Source: Natrinema saccharevitans | GTDB taxonomy: Archaea > Halobacteriota > Halobacteria > Halobacteriales > Natrialbaceae | Direction: 5' to 3' | Assembly (NCBI RefSeq): GCF_001953745.1 | Contig: NZ_LWLN01000001.1 | Span: 2,480,001 to 2,544,000 of the forward strand | Length of the DNA stretch: 64,000 bases | Shown: piece by piece, positions 1 through 7,978 of the stretch | Layout of the letters: each line of letters begins with the position of its first letter | Position numbering within the stretch: the stretch's first letter is position 1 | The notes under the pieces: generated by a model | The model's input: only the letters and a program-made list of their open reading frames with translations | What the model was told of the DNA's origin: nothing | Databases searched by the model: none | Program-made: the position numbers and the translations under genes

Positions 1-1
1 G

Positions 2-847
2 GAAGCGGCCGAACGCGCGGCCGCGACGGGTGCCGACGGCGTCGGCCTCCTCCGGACGGAACACATGATCCTCTCGCTGAACCAGACCCCCGAGAAGTTC
101 ATCGCGGAAAACGGCACGGACGCCTACACGAAGGAACTCGTCGACGGGATCCGCGGCGTCGCAGACGAGTTCTACCCTCGTCCCGTCCGCGTGCGAACGC
201 TGGACGCCCCCACCGACGAGTTCCGCCAGCTCGAGGGCGGGGCCGACGAGCCCGACGAACACAACCCGATGCTTGGGTATCGAGGCATCCGGCGCTCGCT
301 CGATCGACCCGACGTCTTCGCCCACGAACTCGAGGCGTTCCGGCGGCTCTACGAGATGGGCTACGACAACGTCGAGATCATGCTGCCGCTGGTCAACGAC
401 GCCGAAGACGTCTATCGGGCCAAAGCGTGCATGAAAGAGGCCGGCATCGACCCCGAGAAGCGCAAGTGGGGGGCGATGATCGAGACGCCGGCGGCCGCGC
501 TGTCGGTCGAGGAACTGGCCGAGGCCGGCATCGACTTCGCCTCCTTCGGGACGAACGACCTCACTCAGTACACGCTGGCGGTCGACCGCAACAACGAGAA
601 CGTCGCCGACCGATTCGACGAACTCCACCCTGCAGTGTTGCGCCTGATCGGCGACGTCATCGAGACCTGCCGCGAACACGGCGTCGACACGAGCATCTGC
701 GGGCAGGCCGGCTCCAAGCCCGAGATGGTCAAGTTCCTCGCCAACGAGGGAATCACGTCGATCTCCGCGAACATCGACGCCGTCCGCGACGTCCAACACG
801 AGGTCAAACGCGTCGAACAGAAACTCCTGCTCGATTCGGTCCGCTAA
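2..847 (+). CDS. ppsA: Phosphoenolpyruvate synthase, C-terminal part (5' truncated by window edge)
   Basis: The reading frame is open from base 2, so this is the last 281 residues of a longer protein. It corresponds to the TIM-barrel PEP-utilising domain of PEP synthase, which converts pyruvate and ATP to PEP, AMP and phosphate in gluconeogenesis. Visible family hallmarks are GADGVGLLRTEHM at the left edge, an ETPAAAL stretch, FGTNDLTQYTLAVDRN, and the catalytic-cysteine segment SICGQAGSKPE near the C-terminus. The swivelling phosphohistidine and ATP-grasp domains must lie to the left of the window. The gene ends with TAA and a small membrane protein gene lies convergently downstream. Pyruvate phosphate dikinase is the alternative, but the C-terminal motif spacing fits haloarchaeal PEP synthase better. 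Confidence 0.93.
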   Translation, partial: EAAERAAATGADGVGLLRTEHMILSLNQTPEKFIAENGTDAYTKELVDGIRGVADEFYPRPVRVRTLDAPTDEFRQLEGGADEPDEHNPMLGYRGIRRSLDRPDVFAHELEAFRRLYEMGYDNVEIMLPLVNDAEDVYRAKACMKEAGIDPEKRKWGAMIETPAAALSVEELAEAGIDFASFGTNDLTQYTLAVDRNNENVADRFDELHPAVLRLIGDVIETCREHGVDTSICGQAGSKPEMVKFLANEGITSISANIDAVRDVQHEVKRVEQKLLLDSVR

Positions 848-940
848 CGGCCGCGGGCTTCCGAGTATCGCTGATCATCTGCCGTTCGCGCCGCGAGCAG
901 CCGCTCTAGCGACGCCACCAGCAGCCACCGACGGCCGTCG

Positions 941-1150
941 TCACCACGAGTACGCCTGCCCCGCGACGACGAAAAACCCGAGGCCGACGCCGAGGGCTGC
1001 GACCGCGATCGCGGTCCCTAGAAGCCGAACCAGATCCGTCAGCAGCGTCGGGTACTCCGGCTGGGGCTCGAGGTTCGCGACGAGGACCGAGACGAACGCG
1101 CCGACTCCGAGGCCACACAGGCCGGCGATCGCCGGGCCGAGCCAGCTCAT
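941..1150 (-). CDS. Small two-helix membrane protein (hypothetical)
   Basis: This 69-residue protein has two clear hydrophobic segments, at about residues 4-24 and 41-63, joined by a short polar loop (EPQPEYPTLLTD). No enzymatic motif is visible. It is convergent with the PEP synthase gene and divergent from the membrane protein at 1229, about 80 bases away. Its ATG is the only sensible start in frame. I do not recognise the family. The hydrophobic pattern and haloarchaeal codon use support it being real. Confidence 0.6.
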   Translation of the reverse strand: MSWLGPAIAGLCGLGVGAFVSVLVANLEPQPEYPTLLTDLVRLLGTAIAVAALGVGLGFFVVAGQAYSW

Positions 1151-1228
1151 AGGCTCGGTGGGGCGGCCGGCGACCTATAGCCTGTGGCCGGGGAAAGGCC
1201 CATGCCGACGGCCGCCCTCCGTTCGGCT

Positions 1229-1855
1229 ATGAGCGATCGCTCGGACGAGGTGACCGAGAGCCGGGATCCCGCCGCCACCGACGACCTCCTCGAGGAGACG
1301 GACCGACTGCTCTCGGAGTCGGACGCGGATGTCGGCGGCGCGCGGGCGGCGGGCGACGCCGCCGGGAACGAGCCGTCGGCCCCGATCGACGATCCGTTGA
1401 GCGACTCGTCGTTCGGTTCCGGCACCGAAGTCGACCGCGATGCCGAGCCAGCGGCCGACGACGGCGACGACTCGCGGTCGTGGCTCGCCCCCGTCACGTC
1501 GCGGCTCTCGCTGGGTCGGTATTTCTCGCCGAAGGAATACCTCGCGCTCGTCGCGCTGCTGGGGACCGGCCTGCTGGGCGGTGCGACCGTGCTGCCCGTC
1601 GCCGGCCGCCTGATCGGGATGTTCGCCGTCGCCTTCTTCGTCGGTCTCGTCGCGTCGAAGCGGCGCTACCTCGAGGTGGGGATCGCCGGTGTTTCGGTCG
1701 GTGGCGTCGCCGCGGTGCTGAACAACGCCGTTCTCGCGGCGGTCGGCTCGGGCCAGTCGCTGGTCGCCGTCGGCGCGACAGTCGGGCTGCTTGCGGCCGT
1801 CGTCGGCTACTACTTCGGTCGCGACCTGCGCGACGGGCTCGCGCGGGACGTCTAA
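1229..1855 (+). CDS. Membrane protein with acidic N-terminal domain (hypothetical)
   Basis: A 208-residue protein. The first ~85 residues are acidic, low in complexity and probably disordered. The rest contains about four hydrophobic helices beginning after SPKEYLAL, with a final segment ending in YYFGRDLRDGLARDV. I chose the ATG at 1229 (MSDRSDEV) because the in-frame upstream extension to 1184 is proline/alanine-rich and non-acidic. The last 4 bases overlap the convergent ArsR-like gene. No catalytic motif is seen; it may belong to a DUF456-like group of haloarchaeal membrane proteins, which is a guess. Confidence 0.7.
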   Translation: MSDRSDEVTESRDPAATDDLLEETDRLLSESDADVGGARAAGDAAGNEPSAPIDDPLSDSSFGSGTEVDRDAEPAADDGDDSRSWLAPVTSRLSLGRYFSPKEYLALVALLGTGLLGGATVLPVAGRLIGMFAVAFFVGLVASKRRYLEVGIAGVSVGGVAAVLNNAVLAAVGSGQSLVAVGATVGLLAAVVGYYFGRDLRDGLARDV

Positions 1856-2511
1856 CCGTTGGTCGTCAGCTCCCAGCCGCGTTCGGTCCGCCGGACCACG
1901 CCGTTGTCGGCCATCACCTCGAGGAGTTCGGCGACGACCTCCCGCGGAGCGTCGATGGCGTCGCTGAGTTCGCCGACCGACTTGGGTTCGGTCCGGATGC
2001 TCGCGAGCAGGTCGGCGTAGATCCGGCTTTCCGGACCGGCGCCGACGGTTTCCGAGACGCGATCGAGAACCTCGTAGAGCTGGCCCTGCACCCAGCGCTG
2101 GGCCAACGAGAGTTCGTTCTCCAGTTGTTCGAGGTCCTCCAGCGTCGCGAGCAGGTCGTCGAGGTCGTCCGTTTCGTCCCAGGAGACGTCCGTCGAGAGG
2201 TGCCGACAGGTAGCGATATCGAAGCTACTGTTGGCCGGATACGCGCTCTTGCTGGCGAAGCCGTACGGGGAGACGTTCACCTCCAGCCGAACGTTCCGAG
2301 CGATGTGAAAGTACTTTCGCCGCTGGTCGTCGACCCGGCTCTCGACTAACCCCGCCTCCTCGAGTTTCCGCAGGTGTTCGATGACCGCCTTGGGACTCAC
2401 GCCGATGTACTCCGAAATCTCGGTCACGTAACACGGTTTGCGGGCGAGCAACCGAAGGATCCGTCTCCGGTTTTCGTTCCCGAGTAAGTCCAACAACGCG
2501 GCGGAATCCAT
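1852..2511 (-). CDS. ArsR-like winged-helix transcriptional regulator
   Basis: A 219-residue protein with an N-terminal winged helix-turn-helix: LLGNENRRRILRLLARKP, then the recognition-helix region EISEYIGVSPKAVIEHLRKL and a wing containing RRKYF. A long helical stretch (residues about 105-150) may mediate dimerisation. A second HTH-like segment near the C-terminus (SVGELSDAIDAPREVVAELLEVM) suggests a two-HTH architecture. I start at ATG 2511 (MDSAALLD) rather than the in-frame GTG at 2532. It is convergent with the membrane protein gene and upstream of the secreted coiled-coil gene on the same strand. Its target is unknown. Confidence 0.85.
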   Translation of the reverse strand: MDSAALLDLLGNENRRRILRLLARKPCYVTEISEYIGVSPKAVIEHLRKLEEAGLVESRVDDQRRKYFHIARNVRLEVNVSPYGFASKSAYPANSSFDIATCRHLSTDVSWDETDDLDDLLATLEDLEQLENELSLAQRWVQGQLYEVLDRVSETVGAGPESRIYADLLASIRTEPKSVGELSDAIDAPREVVAELLEVMADNGVVRRTERGWELTTNG

Positions 2512-2676
2512 CGAGCGTGGGTAAGTGGTCACCGCTGAAAAGCGTGTCTGCTCGCCGGGTCAGAGACGGAGGCGGGTCAGGACGGAGCGACGACGCTCGT
2601 ACGGACTGCTGTCCGTCAGTTCCGGCGCAACCGTACCGTCTCGCGGGGACACCGAAAACAGGGACCGGAGACCGTA

Positions 2677-3504
2677 TCAGTCGTCGGAATCAGTCGGCAC
2701 CGAATCGCCCGCGGTTTCCCCGTCGGGAGTCGCTCCCGGATCGGACGCCGGTGGCGTCGTTCCGGACGACTCGCCGCCGGAGTCGGATCCGGCGGGCCGA
2801 TCGTCCGGGCCGCCGGAACCGTTCGCAGTCGGCTTCCCATCGGAACCGACATTATCCGGTCCGTTTCCCGCTGCCTCCTCGCCCGGGTCGGTCGCCGGAC
2901 CGTTCGGACCGCCGCCTTCGCCCGGCGGACCGGCGTCGTCCGGCGGTCCACCGCCGTTTGCCAGCCCGCGGGCGACGCCGCGGACGCCGGGCCCGCCGCG
3001 TTCAGACGCGGCCTCCCGGGCTGCAGTGACGTTTCCGCGGAGTTCCGCGAGGCGGTCGGTCGCGACGCCGGCCTCGGCGGCGTGGCGTTCGGTCCGTTCG
3101 ATCGACCGCTCGAGACTGGCGAGTTCGATCGTTAGCTTCGACATTCGAGATCGATAGGCTCCCTTCGTGACGGTGCCGTTCTCGTAGTCGGCCTCGAGAC
3201 GCTCGCGTTCGGCCTCGAGGTCGGCCGACCGCGACTCGAGTTCGGCCGCCCGGTCGGTGAGCAACCGGCTCTCGTTGTCCGCGTTCTCGAGGGCGGCTTC
3301 GAACTGCTCGGAATCGACTGTACTTTCCGTATCGGCCGCACTCGCCTGCAGAAGCGTTCCGACGGAGGCGTTCCCCGCTACCGACTCGTTCTGGCCGACA
3401 GCGGGCTCGGCGAACGGACTCACGACGGCACCGCTCGCGAGCGGCGCGACCGTGAGGCCGACTGCGAGGGCCACCAGGAGGGCGACCGACCGAGTGGTTG
3501 TCAT
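2677..3504 (-). CDS. Secreted coiled-coil protein with Gly/Pro/Asp-rich tail
   Basis: A 275-residue predicted exported protein. It has an N-terminal hydrophobic signal (SVALLVALAVGLTVAPLASG), then a helical charged region (about residues 75-165) with heptad-like Leu/Glu repeats. The tail is long, low-complexity and rich in Gly, Pro, Asp and Ser, typical of extracytoplasmic haloarchaeal linkers. It matches my recollection of the DUF7096 group found beside HTH regulators; the family name is not certain. The ATG at 3504 (MTTTRS) is preferred over an upstream ATG at 3528, since the signal peptide follows directly. An AT-rich TATA-like stretch (TTTTTACTAT on the coding strand) lies about 25 bases upstream. 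Confidence 0.7.
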   Translation of the reverse strand: MTTTRSVALLVALAVGLTVAPLASGAVVSPFAEPAVGQNESVAGNASVGTLLQASAADTESTVDSEQFEAALENADNESRLLTDRAAELESRSADLEAERERLEADYENGTVTKGAYRSRMSKLTIELASLERSIERTERHAAEAGVATDRLAELRGNVTAAREAASERGGPGVRGVARGLANGGGPPDDAGPPGEGGGPNGPATDPGEEAAGNGPDNVGSDGKPTANGSGGPDDRPAGSDSGGESSGTTPPASDPGATPDGETAGDSVPTDSDD

Positions 3505-3528
3505 CGCGTGTGTCGTCTGCGGGAACAT

Positions 3529-3824
3529 AGTAAAAAGACGAACCTTCGTTCGGACCGTTTAATCGATCGCGTCGTCGTTCGAGATACCGTTTGAGCGTTC
3601 AAGGCGGGCGGAATCGTCGTCGTTTCCGGTCGATCGCCGCCGTCGATCCGGTGGCACGAACGGTTCGGTCACCGACCGTTCGAACCGTTTCACCGACACC
3701 GGAACCGTCGGCAGCGGCGTCGATATCCCTCCCGAATCGCGGAGCGGACGCGACCCGAGATCGCACCACGTGTCGCCGACGAAACGGTCTGTTAGCGCGA
3801 CGGTTTAAACCTATCCGAAAAGGG
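3529..3824. other. Intergenic divergent control region
   Basis: The stretch between the divergent genes at 3504 and 3857 holds no convincing gene. Several short frames exist but are arginine-rich shadows. It contains AT-rich promoter-like patches near both ends, including a TTTAAACC motif near 3803. Confidence 0.5.
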
Positions 3825-3830
3825 TTATAC
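3825..3830 (+). promoter_or_regulatory. TATA box for the DUF5802-like gene
   Basis: TTATAC lies about 30 bases before ATG 3857, within GGGTTATACAAC. The spacing implies a transcript with a leader of only a few bases. Confidence 0.5.
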
Positions 3831-3856
3831 AACTGCGTCCCCTGTCACCAAGTACC

Positions 3857-4240
3857 ATGTTCGAGGTGTTTTCGCAGAGCTACTATCTCGGACGACTCTA
3901 CGTGACTCCCACCGACGGGGATCACGCACTCATGCACAGCGACCAACACGAGCGGCTCAACGAGGAAGTGTACGCCAGCGGCGAGGGTCTCGAGCCGCTC
4001 GATACCCCGCTCGTGATGAAACTCGAGTCGCGACACTTCGCGGTTCACGGGGGAGAGAACGTCCCGACGAACACGCTCGCGCTCCCCGAGTCGATGCTCG
4101 AGGGAATCGACGTACGGAACCCGCCGTCGCTCCGGGAGGTGTTTCTCGCCCGGCGCGACCGCGCCCGCCAGTTGCTCGCGTTCGCCGGCGGGTGGCACCC
4201 CGACCACGTCGGTGGGAACCTGTCCAACGCCGGAACCTAG
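3857..4240 (+). CDS. DUF5802-like haloarchaeal protein
   Basis: A 127-residue soluble acidic protein starting MFEVFSQSYYLGRLYV, which I recognise as the haloarchaea-specific DUF5802 family. Conserved-looking segments are the N-terminal SYYLGRLYV strand, DTPLVMKLESRHFAVHG, and a His/Trp-containing end (GGWHPDHV). No catalytic motif is evident and the function is unknown. It lies 29 bases upstream of the Vms1-like gene in the same direction and probably shares its transcript, so a translation-related role is possible but unproven. Confidence 0.75.
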   Translation: MFEVFSQSYYLGRLYVTPTDGDHALMHSDQHERLNEEVYASGEGLEPLDTPLVMKLESRHFAVHGGENVPTNTLALPESMLEGIDVRNPPSLREVFLARRDRARQLLAFAGGWHPDHVGGNLSNAGT

Positions 4241-4269
4241 AAGTAGGCTCGCTTCCCGTTTTCCGCCGA

Positions 4270-5190
4270 ATGATCGACGAGTTGCTCGGCCGCGCGTCGC
4301 TCAAGGAGCGCATCGAGGACCTCGAGGACGAAAACGAGCGGTTACGCAAGCGCTACGAGGCCGAGTCCGACCGCCGGGCCGAGGCGGCCACGGCGAGACA
4401 GGAGGCCGAACAGCGGGTCAACCGCCTCGAGGATCGGATCGCCCAGCTCGAAGGGGAACTCGAGCAGGTCGACGACGCCGACGACGGCGTCACCGTCCGC
4501 CGCCGCAGGCAGGTACGGGGGCGGCGTCTCGAGGCGGTCCTCGACCGACTGGACTCGTTCCGGACGGGGCCGGAGGGCGCACTGACCGCCGCGATCGACG
4601 AGACGGGGCTGCCCGAATCGATCCGGTCAGATCTCGAGGGGGCGCTCGGCGACCGGATCGCGCTGCTCGAGGACGCCGCGCCGTGTCTGTGCTGTGTCGA
4701 CGACGCCGGTCTGCTCGCGGTGGCCCTGTCGCCGCCGGTCGAGCCGACTCGCGAGCCGACGTGGGACGACGGGTTCGTCCTCGACCGCGAGAACTTCCTT
4801 CCGACCGGCCGCCACGCCCTCGCGCTGGTCCGGACGGATCTGTTCGCACTCGGTGTCTACGACGGCGACGAACGGGTCGACTACCGCGGGTTCGAAAGCG
4901 ACGTCAAGGGCAGTCACTCGAAGGGCGGGTTCTCACAGGCCCGGTTCGAACGGATCCGCGACGAACAGATCGACGACCACCTCGAGCGCTGTCGGGAGGC
5001 CATCTCGACGGCCCGCGACGGAGTCGACCGGCTGTTCGTCGTCGGCCAGCGCGGCGTCGTCGACACGCTCGTCGAAGAGGCCGGCCTCGAGCCGACGGGA
5101 ACCGCCGCGGTCGACGCGACCGGTGATCCGGAATCCGCGCTCACGGACGCCTATCGGTCGTTCTGGACGACGGAGCTGCGAGTCCTCTAG
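4270..5190 (+). CDS. Vms1/Ankzf1-type peptidyl-tRNA hydrolase (archaeal VLRF1 protein)
   Basis: A 306-residue protein. Residues about 10-75 form a strongly charged coiled coil (KERIEDLEDENERL and following Glu/Arg repeats), and the rest is an eRF1-like VLRF1 domain. The diagnostic segment is GSHSKGGFSQARFERIRDEQ, whose glutamine matches the position used by Vms1/ANKZF1 to cleave peptidyl-tRNA on stalled large ribosomal subunits. Further family landmarks are HLERCREA and LFVVGQRG. A role in ribosome rescue is inferred from the family. The ATG at 4270 (MIDELLGR) is chosen over upstream starts, whose extension is basic and overlaps the previous gene. The end overlaps the convergent small gene by 4 bases. 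Confidence 0.85.
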   Translation: MIDELLGRASLKERIEDLEDENERLRKRYEAESDRRAEAATARQEAEQRVNRLEDRIAQLEGELEQVDDADDGVTVRRRRQVRGRRLEAVLDRLDSFRTGPEGALTAAIDETGLPESIRSDLEGALGDRIALLEDAAPCLCCVDDAGLLAVALSPPVEPTREPTWDDGFVLDRENFLPTGRHALALVRTDLFALGVYDGDERVDYRGFESDVKGSHSKGGFSQARFERIRDEQIDDHLERCREAISTARDGVDRLFVVGQRGVVDTLVEEAGLEPTGTAAVDATGDPESALTDAYRSFWTTELRVL

Positions 5191-5372
5191 TAGCCGCCGC
5201 CGTCCTCGAAGCAGCGACCGCAGCGGTTCGCGTCGTCGGCCCGTTCGACGGGGACCAGCCGGAGGTCGTCGTGGGCGACGTGGGCGGTCGCACCACAGGC
5301 CGTCTGGAAGTCCGACCGACCGTGTTCGTGCTTGTGGATCTTGTTCGTCGTCTCGTTGAGGACACCATTCAT
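5187..5372 (-). CDS. Small Cys/His protein (putative zinc-binding)
   Basis: A 61-residue protein beginning MNGVLNETTNKIHKHEHGRS. It has single cysteines at FQTACGAT and a CGRCFEDGGGY ending. The paired C-x2-C near the C-terminus plus the upstream Cys and histidines could ligate one metal. ATG 5372 is preferred over 5387. It overlaps the end of the Vms1-like gene by 4 bases on the opposite strand. The function is unknown. Confidence 0.6.
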   Translation of the reverse strand: MNGVLNETTNKIHKHEHGRSDFQTACGATAHVAHDDLRLVPVERADDANRCGRCFEDGGGY

Positions 5373-5550
5373 GGCATACGGTGCCACACCACACAGGCAT
5401 AAGTCTACCGACCGTTGTCGATCGATCGGTCGGCCCGAGGAACGAAACGGTCAGTCCGCGAACGGAATCGGGATCGAAAGGGCGGCTTACGGACGGTCGC
5501 CGGAGCGCCCCGACACGTTTTGACGTTCGAAGCCGTCCTTGCGAACGGGT

Positions 5551-5670
5551 GTGTCCGACTTCGAAACCGTCACCTGTGATCAGTGTGGCGACGATTTCAA
5601 GGTGTATCCGGACTCCAACGCGGCCGAACGCGGGTTCTGCAGTCCCGCCTGTGCGCTCGAGGCGAACTGA
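5551..5670 (+). CDS. 39-residue zinc-finger microprotein
   Basis: A GTG-initiated reading frame encodes 39 residues with two C-x2-C-type knuckles, TCDQCGDDF and FCSPACALEAN. This is a typical tiny treble-clef-like zinc finger of haloarchaea. The second half (GFCSPACALEAN) resembles the C-terminal knuckle of the 55-residue protein at 46215. The frame is compact, ends in TGA and lacks a long leader. Its role is unknown; members of this class are thought to bind nucleic acids or proteins. Confidence 0.7.
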   Translation: MSDFETVTCDQCGDDFKVYPDSNAAERGFCSPACALEAN

Positions 5671-5784
5671 TTCCGATCCGGCTCGTTCTTTCGGGACACT
5701 CGAGGCGGGGAGTCGCTTACCCGCGACCCGTTAAGCCCTGATGTTTGCCGGCCGGTTCCGATTCCCGTCCACCGATCGCGCCAC

Positions 5785-5793
5785 TTTACTTAA
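5785..5793 (+). promoter_or_regulatory. TATA box of the dgcN-dgcA-like operon
   Basis: TTTACTTAA is centred about 24 bases before ATG 5813. This spacing predicts a leaderless transcript. The same TTTACTTA core precedes metY at 24971. Confidence 0.65.
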
Positions 5794-5812
5794 CCCCCGT
5801 CTAGATCCCGGT

Positions 5813-6832
5813 ATGCGCGTCGCAATTCTTGCCCACGAGCAGTTTCCCGACCGAGCCAAGACCGCCCTCGGGGTTCTCCGCTACGCCGACCACGACGTCG
5901 TCGCCGTCCTCGACCGCGACCGCGCCGGCCGACGGGTTTCGGACTTCGTCCCGGACGTCCAGGACGCGCCGATCGTCGCGGGCATGGACGACCTCGAGCC
6001 CGGGACCGCCGACGCCCTGCTGATCGGGATCGCACCGATCGGCGGCGGCTTGGAAGAGAGTTGGCGTGACGATATCCGGACCGCGCTCGAGCACGGCTGT
6101 GACGTGATCTCCGGGCTGCACTACTTTTTGGCCGACGACGAGGAGTTCGCCCGACTGGCGGCGGAACACGACTGCGAGTTGCGGGACGTCCGGAACCCGC
6201 CCGAGGGCCTCACAGTGGCCGACGGCGTCGCCGACGAGGTCGACGCCGAAGTGATCCTCACCGTCGGCACGGACTGCTCGGTCGGCAAGATGACGACGAC
6301 GATGGAGCTGGCCCGGGACGCCCGCGCGGCCGGCCACGACGCCGCCGTCGTCCCGACCGGCCAGACCGGCATCATGATCGAGGGCTGGGGCACCCCGATC
6401 GACCGCGTCGTCAGCGACTTCACCGCCGGCGCGGTCGAGGAGATGATCCTCGAGATCGGCGACGACCACGACTACCTCTTCGTCGAGGGACAGGGCAGCA
6501 TCGTCCACCCGGCGTACTCGCCGGTCACGCTGGGCATCCTCCACGGCTCGATGGCCGACAAGCTCGTCCTCTGTCACGAGGCCGGCCGGGAGGCGATTCA
6601 CGGCTACGAGTCGTTCGCGCTGCCGTCGATCCCGACCTACGTCGACCTCTACGAGAGCGTCGCCGCGCCGGTCGCGGAGGGGCGGGTCGTCGCCGGCGCG
6701 CTCAACACGTCGGGGCTCGCGGACGACGCGGCCGCCAGCGACGCGGTCGCCGCGTACGCCGACACCCTCGGCGCGCCGGCCGACGACGTCATCCGGTTCG
6801 GAACCGACGACGTCCTCGAGGCGCTGCTATGA
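5813..6832 (+). CDS. DUF1611 / DgcN-like P-loop protein (putative D-glutamate N-acetyltransferase)
   Basis: A 339-residue DUF1611-family protein. It has an N-terminal Rossmann-like domain (MRVAILAHEQFPDRAKTALG; LLIGIAPIGG) and a C-terminal P-loop domain with GTDCSVGKMTTTMEL, a Walker-A-like segment. Further landmarks are VPTGQTGIMIEGWG and FVEGQGSIVHPAYS. The family includes DgcN, reported to N-acetylate D-glutamate in marine bacteria together with the enolase-superfamily racemase DgcA. The next gene here is such an enolase-superfamily protein, overlapping by ATGA, which strongly supports a coupled pathway. The substrate is inferred, not shown. ATG 5813 is chosen because it lies at leaderless distance from the TATA box. 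Confidence 0.82.
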   Translation: MRVAILAHEQFPDRAKTALGVLRYADHDVVAVLDRDRAGRRVSDFVPDVQDAPIVAGMDDLEPGTADALLIGIAPIGGGLEESWRDDIRTALEHGCDVISGLHYFLADDEEFARLAAEHDCELRDVRNPPEGLTVADGVADEVDAEVILTVGTDCSVGKMTTTMELARDARAAGHDAAVVPTGQTGIMIEGWGTPIDRVVSDFTAGAVEEMILEIGDDHDYLFVEGQGSIVHPAYSPVTLGILHGSMADKLVLCHEAGREAIHGYESFALPSIPTYVDLYESVAAPVAEGRVVAGALNTSGLADDAAASDAVAAYADTLGAPADDVIRFGTDDVLEALL

Positions 6833-7875
6833 GCCTCGAGACCTCGTTCGAGCGGCGGTCGCTGCCGCTCGAGTACCCGTTCGGAATCGCCCGCGGCACG
6901 ACGACCGAGACCGAGGTCGTCTACGTCCGGATCGAAGACGACGAGGGGACGACCGGCCTCGGAGCCGCCGCCCCGGCGACACACTACGGCGAGACCGCGG
7001 CCACCGTCGCGGCCGTCCTGCCCGACCTGCTCGCGGTCGTCGAGTCGGTCGGCGATCCCCACCAACTCGAGCGGATCGAACGCCGCATGCGCGAGACGGT
7101 CCGAAAGAACCCGGCCGCCCGCGCCGCGGTGAGCATCGCGCTCCACGACCTCGTCGCGAAGCGGCTCGAGGTGCCCCTCTATCGCTACTGGGGGCTCGAC
7201 CCGACCGAGACGCTCTCGACCTCGTATACGATCGGCCTCGACGATACGGAGACGATGCGAGCAAAGACCGAAACGGCCCTCGAGCGCGGGTTCGAGACTC
7301 TGAAAGTCAAACTCGGCACCGATCGCGACCTCGAGATCGTCCGGACGATCCGGTCGGTCGCGCCCGACGTGCGGCTGTTCGTCGACGCGAACGAGGCCTG
7401 GACCCCCCGCGAGGCGGTCCGAAAGATCGACCGGCTCGCCGAGTTCGATCCCGCGTTCGTCGAGCAGCCGGTCGCCGCGGAGGATCCCGAGGGGCTTCGG
7501 TTCGTCTCCGAGCGATCGGCGCTGCCGATCGCCGCCGACGAGTCCTGCCGGACGCTCGCGGATATCCCCCGTATCGCGGACCGCTGTGACATCGCGAACC
7601 TGAAACTGATGAAATGCGGCGGGCTCCGGGAGGCAAGACGGCTGATCAGCGCCGCCCGCGCCCACGGCCTCGAGGTCATGTGCGGCTGTATGACCGAGTC
7701 GAACGCCTCGATCGCCGCGGCCTGTCACCTCGCGCCGCTGCTCGACTACGCCGACCTCGACGGCTCGCTGTTGCTCGCCGACGACCCCGTCGACGGCGTC
7801 CCCCTCACGGACGGCCGGATCGACCTCGCCGCCCTCGAGCGATCGGGAACGGGTGCCGGCTTCGGCCCGTCGTGA
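6829..7875 (+). CDS. Enolase-superfamily epimerase (DgcA-like / dipeptide epimerase)
   Basis: A 348-residue muconate-lactonising-type enolase superfamily member. Catalytic features are TLKVKLG (the lysine pair at the end of strand 2), the metal ligands in VDANEAW, FVEQPV and IAADES, and the second-half lysine in NLKLMKCGG. A C-terminal DLDG motif, seen in L-Ala-D/L-Glu epimerases that bind a free amino group, is present at YADLDGSLLL. This leaves two hypotheses: dipeptide epimerase, or N-acetyl-D-glutamate racemase (DgcA), the latter favoured by the overlapping upstream DUF1611 gene. The ATGA overlap implies translational coupling. Confidence 0.85.
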   Translation: MSLETSFERRSLPLEYPFGIARGTTTETEVVYVRIEDDEGTTGLGAAAPATHYGETAATVAAVLPDLLAVVESVGDPHQLERIERRMRETVRKNPAARAAVSIALHDLVAKRLEVPLYRYWGLDPTETLSTSYTIGLDDTETMRAKTETALERGFETLKVKLGTDRDLEIVRTIRSVAPDVRLFVDANEAWTPREAVRKIDRLAEFDPAFVEQPVAAEDPEGLRFVSERSALPIAADESCRTLADIPRIADRCDIANLKLMKCGGLREARRLISAARAHGLEVMCGCMTESNASIAAACHLAPLLDYADLDGSLLLADDPVDGVPLTDGRIDLAALERSGTGAGFGPS

Positions 7876-7978
7876 CCGCCCTCGAGTCCGCGTTCAGCTG
7901 ACTCGTCCTCCCACTGTCGGCGACTGTCGGGGAAACCCGAACGGGGTTTCATACCGGTCGTCGGTGTGGGACGTGAGG

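Noticed and set aside
5414-5434. A CCGACCG...CGGTCGG inverted repeat upstream of the 39-residue protein gene
   Set aside because: Seven-base arms with a 12-base GATC-rich loop are expected by chance in this composition; no partner site is seen.
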